From assembly GCA_017535315.1 (NCBI GenBank), contig JAFXUD010000077.1:1-40156 (forward strand): 40,156 nucleotides of DNA, given 5' to 3'. Positions 35,634 to 40,156 of the stretch are shown here, piece after piece. Each line of letters starts with the position of its first letter. The first letter of the stretch is position 1. Source of the stretch: Victivallales bacterium (lineage in GTDB: Bacteria; Verrucomicrobiota; Lentisphaeria; Oligosphaerales; Oligosphaeraceae). The notes under the pieces were generated by a model, which was given only the letters and a program-made list of their open reading frames with translations, made no database searches and had not been told where the DNA came from. A program made the translations under genes and the position numbers.

Positions 35634-37094
35634 TTAGAACAACTTGTTGATTTCAGCAACGGTAAGATCGGCTAATTTGAAACCAGCGTCGTGCCCGCAC
35701 TGCCCATTGATAATGCAGCCACCATAGCCGCCGAACTTCTCAGCATCGGGGCTGGGCAAATAGCCTGCGCCGCGCGAGGCGCCCGCCGCCAGCTGCACCA
35801 AGAAGGTCTGTTGGGACTTCGTGCGCGCCTTGATGTTCTGGCCGTAGTAGAGGTACAGCTCGAATGGGTTGTCGGCGATAGCGATGTCACCCAGACGTAT
35901 GACGTTCATGTTGAAAGAGATGTTGGGTTCCGCGTCCTGGTCCTCATAGCGTGTGATGACCGCCTTGGCATTCTGGATAAGCACAAAGTGGTGAAGTTTG
36001 CTGTCATACGGGCCAGGGCCGTCCAGCTTCTCGTTGGCGTGCGTCTCGTCGCAGAAGGCCTTGAATGCCTCTTTTTCAGGCATGATGGCAGTCAGGCGGG
36101 CTACTTCAGCTTTGGCGGCTATGTAGTCCGTGTAGGAGGCGCGTCGGCGCGGCAACGTGACCACAACCTTCGAGTGTTTCAGCACAGGAGTGAACTCCGC
36201 TGGCCAGAGCGTCGCGTTCTCCACGGCGTTCAGAAGGCGTTTCGCCAGCACGGGCACGCCGTCCTCGTGCCAGAAGTCAGGCTCCGTCGTGTAATGACGC
36301 ACCAGGTCACGCGGGGACTGGCAGCCAGCGGGGCTGATCTGGTAGATGGTATGGAAATCCTCGCCGAACTTCTGCTTAAGCAGCTCGCGCGTGGCTCCAG
36401 CGAAGTCGGAGGAAACCTTGTAAGTCGATTCCATATTCTGAGACGGGCAGGCCACGTTCAGCAGCATGCCAGTGCGCTTGCCGCTTTCGTCGCAGGTGAA
36501 GAGCATCTCCACGCCTGAATCCTCGCCAGCCTCCATGCCGACGAAATCGGGGCGCGTGGTATCGCCGTACATCTCCGCCAGGCCATTGCTATAGACAGCA
36601 CGCCTGCAATGGCCGATGCGGGCGTTTCCAAAGCCACGAATGATGCCACCAGGGCGGCGGTTCCGCCAGGCATTCACAAAGTTCTGCGCCATAATCGGAA
36701 CGACAAAATCGACATACTCCTGCGAGGAGAGAATCTGCCGCTTCTCCTCCACCAGATCCTCCACATCCTTCCAGCGGGTAATCTTCATCGTGATGGAAGG
36801 CGCAGAGTGTGTATGGATAGCGTGGAAGAAGATGTTTTCGGGCGCGATGGCAGGCTCGATGGCATGGACCGCCTCGCAGACCTTCTCGTGGAAGGCGCGA
36901 TTGACGCCAACGTTGTCGATGGAGGCCTCCAGGAAATATTCATCTCCAGAACTGATGGCAACGGCAACAGTCTTCAAACGTGAATGGATTTCATGCGTCA
37001 AACGCTCGTAGTACTGCCCCATCAAGGGAATCCACTTGTCGGTCACGGGCGTGATGTCCGCCTCGCTCCAGCCAATCATTAGTTTTTCGGTCAT
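35634..37094 (-). CDS. Neutral/alkaline ceramidase-like hydrolase
   Basis: A 486-residue protein that opens with IGWSEADITP, the start seen in neutral/alkaline non-lysosomal ceramidase-like proteins of Planctomycetes and Lentisphaerae. HTHSAP (His94, His96) matches the zinc-binding motif of that family. It lacks a signal peptide and the C-terminal domain of true ceramidases, so it is probably a cytosolic amidase-type enzyme of unknown substrate; a sugar N-acyl group or other amide is possible. AAGGAG lies 11 nt before the ATG. It is 15 nt after the CBM9-TIM barrel gene and ends in a clear terminator, so the two form an operon. Confidence 0.78.
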   Translation of the reverse strand: MTEKLMIGWSEADITPVTDKWIPLMGQYYERLTHEIHSRLKTVAVAISSGDEYFLEASIDNVGVNRAFHEKVCEAVHAIEPAIAPENIFFHAIHTHSAPSITMKITRWKDVEDLVEEKRQILSSQEYVDFVVPIMAQNFVNAWRNRRPGGIIRGFGNARIGHCRRAVYSNGLAEMYGDTTRPDFVGMEAGEDSGVEMLFTCDESGKRTGMLLNVACPSQNMESTYKVSSDFAGATRELLKQKFGEDFHTIYQISPAGCQSPRDLVRHYTTEPDFWHEDGVPVLAKRLLNAVENATLWPAEFTPVLKHSKVVVTLPRRRASYTDYIAAKAEVARLTAIMPEKEAFKAFCDETHANEKLDGPGPYDSKLHHFVLIQNAKAVITRYEDQDAEPNISFNMNVIRLGDIAIADNPFELYLYYGQNIKARTKSQQTFLVQLAAGASRGAGYLPSPDAEKFGGYGGCIINGQCGHDAGFKLADLTVAEINKLF

Positions 37095-37109
37095 GGTTTT
37101 GTTTTCTCC

Positions 37110-39929
37110 TTATTTAATGACAAAAATGTTCGTCTTAAAGCCGTCAACAGTCACGGTAACTTTGTTGCCAAGCTGCTTGCCGTTGTCGTTGTAAAGTTGC
37201 TTTCCATCAGGAAGCGTCACCTCGAAGGAATAGTCGCGCGGCTTGTCCTTCATATTCATCAACACCACGAGGAAATTGCCCTGGCCATCGCCCAGCACCT
37301 CGTATTCGGCGGCATCCACGCCTGGCATCTTCAGCATCTCAGGCACACGAATCCCAGTCGTGAAGAAGGGCTCGTATTTTGAGAGCACCTTGGAGACTTC
37401 GGAGATGGCGAGGAAGGAACGTCCATCCAACGTCGGGTATTCGTAAATCAGAAAACCCTTTGTGGCATCGCAACAGCGTCGCATGAGCGTGGACGCACGA
37501 GCCGCCTGCGGAGCGATGCGCAGTTCGCGCTTGTAGGGGTAAACCAGTTCTCCCAACACCAGTCTTGTTTTCTTAAAGCAAGCCTGCGTCTCCTTCAGAT
37601 CCTTCACCGTGCGGCCATAGCCGCACATCGCGATATCCATCATGCCCTCCATCAGCGACCAGTCGATACCGTAGATCAGTTTCGTCCTGTCGCTTTGATA
37701 CCCAGAATAAACGGAGAGGAGGACGCCTGGGAGTTCCTCATGGATGGTTCTGCACAGCAAGGCGGCAAAATCCGCCACGCGGCGATGACAGTAGGCCTGC
37801 CACTTCTCCAGATGCTCCTTGTTGACGTTTTCACTCGTCAGGCCTTCTGCGCTGATGCCAGCAAAACTCGCGAAATCCGTCAGGCAGTCTTTGCAGTAGC
37901 AGGACATATAGCTGTTCTTGACGGGTTCCTCGTAGTCCCAATCGATATGGCTACTGCTGCCCCAACGCTCATGCCATGGCTTCATGTTCTTTTTCAGGAA
38001 TGCCGCAAAATCTGGATTCTTCACCATGTTGCGGGAGCAGACCACCAACTTGCTGACTTTCCCGCTGTATTCCACCTGCGCCTGTTCAGGATGCGCCTTG
38101 ATATACTCCTCGCAATTGAAGTTCCAGACGGCGAAATTGAATAAGATGACGCCCTTGAGACGCGTGTAGTTGGTGAGGCCACCTGTAATCTCGTTCACGC
38201 CAGCGTCCGCCATATAATCGTACACCTTCCGCTTCAGTTCCGCATCATCCATTGACTTGTGCCAGCCACCCCACATCTCAATGTAGGCATCTTTGGGTTG
38301 CACGCCCCTGGCAGGCGCGATGATGTGGGCGGCAAAACTATTCGGCAGTTCAAAGGCATTCCCCTGCTTGCTATCGGCATAATAGAAGATTTGCGTCTCA
38401 TCCATGGCGATTGCCTCGTCGATTGCAATCAGCACGGCAATCATCTCGTGGCTCTTCCGCTGCTCAATATACGGAATAGTCTTTTTCACCGTAATCGCAT
38501 ACTTGGTGAACTCTACGCCGTCGCGCACAACGGTGCCAGCAGTCCTGGTCTCCAGCGGAAACAGGTTGTAATACCCCGAGACACCAACAAGCGTGATGCC
38601 CTTGGGCAATTCGAATGTCATCGTATAGTCCGAAACCTTCTTCCCAGGGATTCCCTGCGGGAAATAAAGGATCTGCTGCAAACCACCTCGGTTCAAGTAG
38701 ATGCCATTGACATGCCAGTTGGGCCAGACAACGGATTTCTCGCACAGGACACTCAGCCTTTCAACACCGTCCTTTCCCTTAATCCAGCCCTCTGGATAGG
38801 GGATGGAGGTACCCGCAACCGTCAAGGCAACTTCTGCCCCCTCCCCTGCCTTCAATTCAAACTCGTTCACGCCCGTCTTCAACGGGAGACTGCCCGACAC
38901 GACGACACCATTGACCGTGAGTTCCGCCTGGTTCAGCTTCGCCTCCAGCACGCGCGTGTTCACATGGCACTTGTAGTCAGGCGAGCGGAAATAGACCGTG
39001 CTTCCCTGAGAGAGGTACCAACTGAACACAAAGTCCCCGCTCTTGTCCAGGTTGAAGGGAAGTTCGCCCCTCTCCTTGCCAATCTGCTGCTTTGCCCTGA
39101 TGACATCCCGATCAAAGGCCGCGCTGCCATTCAGGTGTGCAGGCATCTCGTTGGTCTTCGCAACCTTTAGCGCATTGGGGCCAGGTAGGAATTCGGGAAA
39201 AGAAGTGATGCAGATGCCTGGCACCCTTTCCAAAAAGACAAGCTTCCCCAGATAAGCATTCAAATGGATGCCGCCGCTGATGATGGCCTGAAGCGAACTC
39301 TGCTCCTTGGACGCGCATTCGCGGCGTGAGGCAAGCACCTTCCAACTGTCGCCCATCTTGGGAACACCCCCAAGAGCACTCCATGGCAACGCCATCTCGA
39401 CGCGCCAATGCGCATTCTTGCCGCCGTTGTCAATCCCGACTGCAACCTTTGCGTTGGACTGCCAGCTATGATCGCGGTTCGACCAGTACTCTGCCGCATC
39501 CAGCGAGCTCACACAGTCGCAGACAACGCCAGAAGCCGAGACAATGACATCATAAAGCTTGTTATTCGCCCCGTTCCCAAGAAGCACCTCCACCATGTCG
39601 CTGGAATAGACCTTGTCGCTGTCCGTCTCTTGGAAACCGTTCTTGAAGTCGTGCAAACGGTTCTGTAACGGATCCAGCGCACCCTCCATGCACTTGAACG
39701 CCACATAAAGGTTCTCGTCATCCCATAGAAAACTCACCGTAGTCTGCTGCTGTGCAAAACTGTTTGTGAGATTCAGCAGGAATGGACCGCAGGCGATGCT
39801 CTCCTTCCAGGCAGCATCCCCCAGGTTGCCGTCGATTTCAGGTGTCCCGCGCCCCGCCGTAATATACACGGGGTCAGCCGCCAAACACCCAAGACACAAG
39901 ACAAACAAAACCAAACACAGTTTTTTCAT
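37110..39929 (-). CDS. Secreted CBM9-TIM barrel putative glycosidase
   Basis: A 939-residue protein with a signal peptide (about 1-18). A CBM9-like domain spans about 24-235, starting at EIDGNLGDAAWKES, with SFLWDDENLYVAFKC. A beta-sandwich region follows to about 550. The TIM-barrel-like part (about 560-870) has WDYEEP (664-669) with Glu667 and Glu668 as candidate catalytic residues. A CYCKDC cluster (677-682) recalls that in the GHL6-like protein. Then comes LSVYSGYQSD and a C-terminal beta domain with FLVVLMNMKDKPRDY. The family cannot be named. GGGAAA lies 8-12 nt before the ATG as a weak ribosome site. First gene of the operon with the ceramidase-like hydrolase. Confidence 0.75.
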   Translation of the reverse strand: MKKLCLVLFVLCLGCLAADPVYITAGRGTPEIDGNLGDAAWKESIACGPFLLNLTNSFAQQQTTVSFLWDDENLYVAFKCMEGALDPLQNRLHDFKNGFQETDSDKVYSSDMVEVLLGNGANNKLYDVIVSASGVVCDCVSSLDAAEYWSNRDHSWQSNAKVAVGIDNGGKNAHWRVEMALPWSALGGVPKMGDSWKVLASRRECASKEQSSLQAIISGGIHLNAYLGKLVFLERVPGICITSFPEFLPGPNALKVAKTNEMPAHLNGSAAFDRDVIRAKQQIGKERGELPFNLDKSGDFVFSWYLSQGSTVYFRSPDYKCHVNTRVLEAKLNQAELTVNGVVVSGSLPLKTGVNEFELKAGEGAEVALTVAGTSIPYPEGWIKGKDGVERLSVLCEKSVVWPNWHVNGIYLNRGGLQQILYFPQGIPGKKVSDYTMTFELPKGITLVGVSGYYNLFPLETRTAGTVVRDGVEFTKYAITVKKTIPYIEQRKSHEMIAVLIAIDEAIAMDETQIFYYADSKQGNAFELPNSFAAHIIAPARGVQPKDAYIEMWGGWHKSMDDAELKRKVYDYMADAGVNEITGGLTNYTRLKGVILFNFAVWNFNCEEYIKAHPEQAQVEYSGKVSKLVVCSRNMVKNPDFAAFLKKNMKPWHERWGSSSHIDWDYEEPVKNSYMSCYCKDCLTDFASFAGISAEGLTSENVNKEHLEKWQAYCHRRVADFAALLCRTIHEELPGVLLSVYSGYQSDRTKLIYGIDWSLMEGMMDIAMCGYGRTVKDLKETQACFKKTRLVLGELVYPYKRELRIAPQAARASTLMRRCCDATKGFLIYEYPTLDGRSFLAISEVSKVLSKYEPFFTTGIRVPEMLKMPGVDAAEYEVLGDGQGNFLVVLMNMKDKPRDYSFEVTLPDGKQLYNDNGKQLGNKVTVTVDGFKTNIFVIK

Positions 39930-39972
39930 GTGACTTTTCCCAATAAAATGTTGATATGATTACCGCAATCCC

Positions 39973-40156
39973 CCTAGCAGACCTACACTAGCAGACCTAC
40001 CCCCTAGAAGACATAGAGGACTTAGCAGACTTACCCTAGCAGACCTACCCTAGCAGACCTACCCTAGCAGACCTACCCCCTAGCAGACCTACCCTAGCAG
40101 ACCTACCCTAGCAGACCTACCCTCGCAGACCTACCCTAGCAGACCTACCCTAGCAG
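39973..40156. repeat. 14-bp tandem repeat running off the contig end
   Basis: About a dozen copies of CCTAGCAGACCTAC, a few 16 bp long and one region degenerate (near 40003-40033), fill the region upstream of the CBM9-TIM barrel gene to the last base. Units abut directly with no spacers. The 43 nt between the array and the ATG hold only a weak ribosome site. Confidence 0.9.

Noticed and set aside
39973-40156. CRISPR array
   Set aside because: Units of 14 bp abut with no spacers, and no cas gene is near.
1-40156. Mobile element, prophage or genomic island
   Set aside because: No transposase, integrase, phage gene or tRNA was seen, and codon use looks even across the window.

Overview
The window reads as one contig from a member of the Lentisphaerota (Victivallales-like), probably a gut or rumen organism. 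The main clue is a pseudopilin-like protein with a Lentisphaerae/PVC-type N-terminus and a C-terminal H-X(n)-DG motif. It is supported by the many very large secreted glycosidase-like proteins, two Gfo/Idh/MocA proteins, DUF4091 and ceramidase-like proteins, and the absence of any SusC/SusD pair. GC is roughly mid-50s percent, judged by eye. The assignment is an inference from protein families; no rRNA or other marker gene is present.

Layout. 1-218: 3' end of a LamG-domain gene. 314-1987 (+): GH2 glycosidase. 2105-3634 (-): Gfo/Idh/MocA oxidoreductase after a cyclophilin. 3900-10925 (-): three-gene operon of heparinase II/III-like lyase, HEAT-repeat/jelly-roll lipoprotein and LamG/TIM-barrel glycosidase. 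11101-11766 (-): pseudopilin-like gene with a clear promoter and terminator. 11989-13227 (-): GH109-like NAD-dependent glycosidase. 13439-20792 (+): membrane protein, DUF2752 protein, PfkB sugar kinase, alkaline-phosphatase-fold hydrolase and a 1484-residue DUF6259-type secreted enzyme. 20882-23386 (-): GH42-like secreted enzyme. 23691-26171 (+): clan GH-A glycosidase and sialidase-fold protein, both without signal peptides. 26278-35414 (-): a GHL6-like enzyme and two tandem 1150-residue DUF4091/GH123-like paralogues. 35634-39929 (-): ceramidase-like hydrolase and CBM9-TIM barrel enzyme, closed by a good intrinsic terminator.

Together the genes look like a glycan-foraging locus. Secreted lyases and glycosidases would cut polymers outside or in the periplasm. 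Cytosolic enzymes (GH2, the GH-A enzyme, sialidase fold, GH109-like, GHL6, sugar kinase, dehydrogenase) would process the products. The mix of GH109-like (alpha-GalNAc), GH123-like (beta-GalNAc), sialidase-fold and heparinase-fold proteins points to host or algal amino-sugar glycans. That is inference: no substrate is proven and no transporter is encoded here.

The strongest anomalies are in the DNA itself. The tetranucleotide CCGG seems to be completely absent from the whole 40 kb. Many intergenic gaps carry low-complexity word arrays or paired hairpins, some with inverted arms. A 21-of-22 bp hairpin sits inside the start of the DUF2752 gene. Both contig ends lie in short tandem repeats, which is probably why the assembly stopped there.
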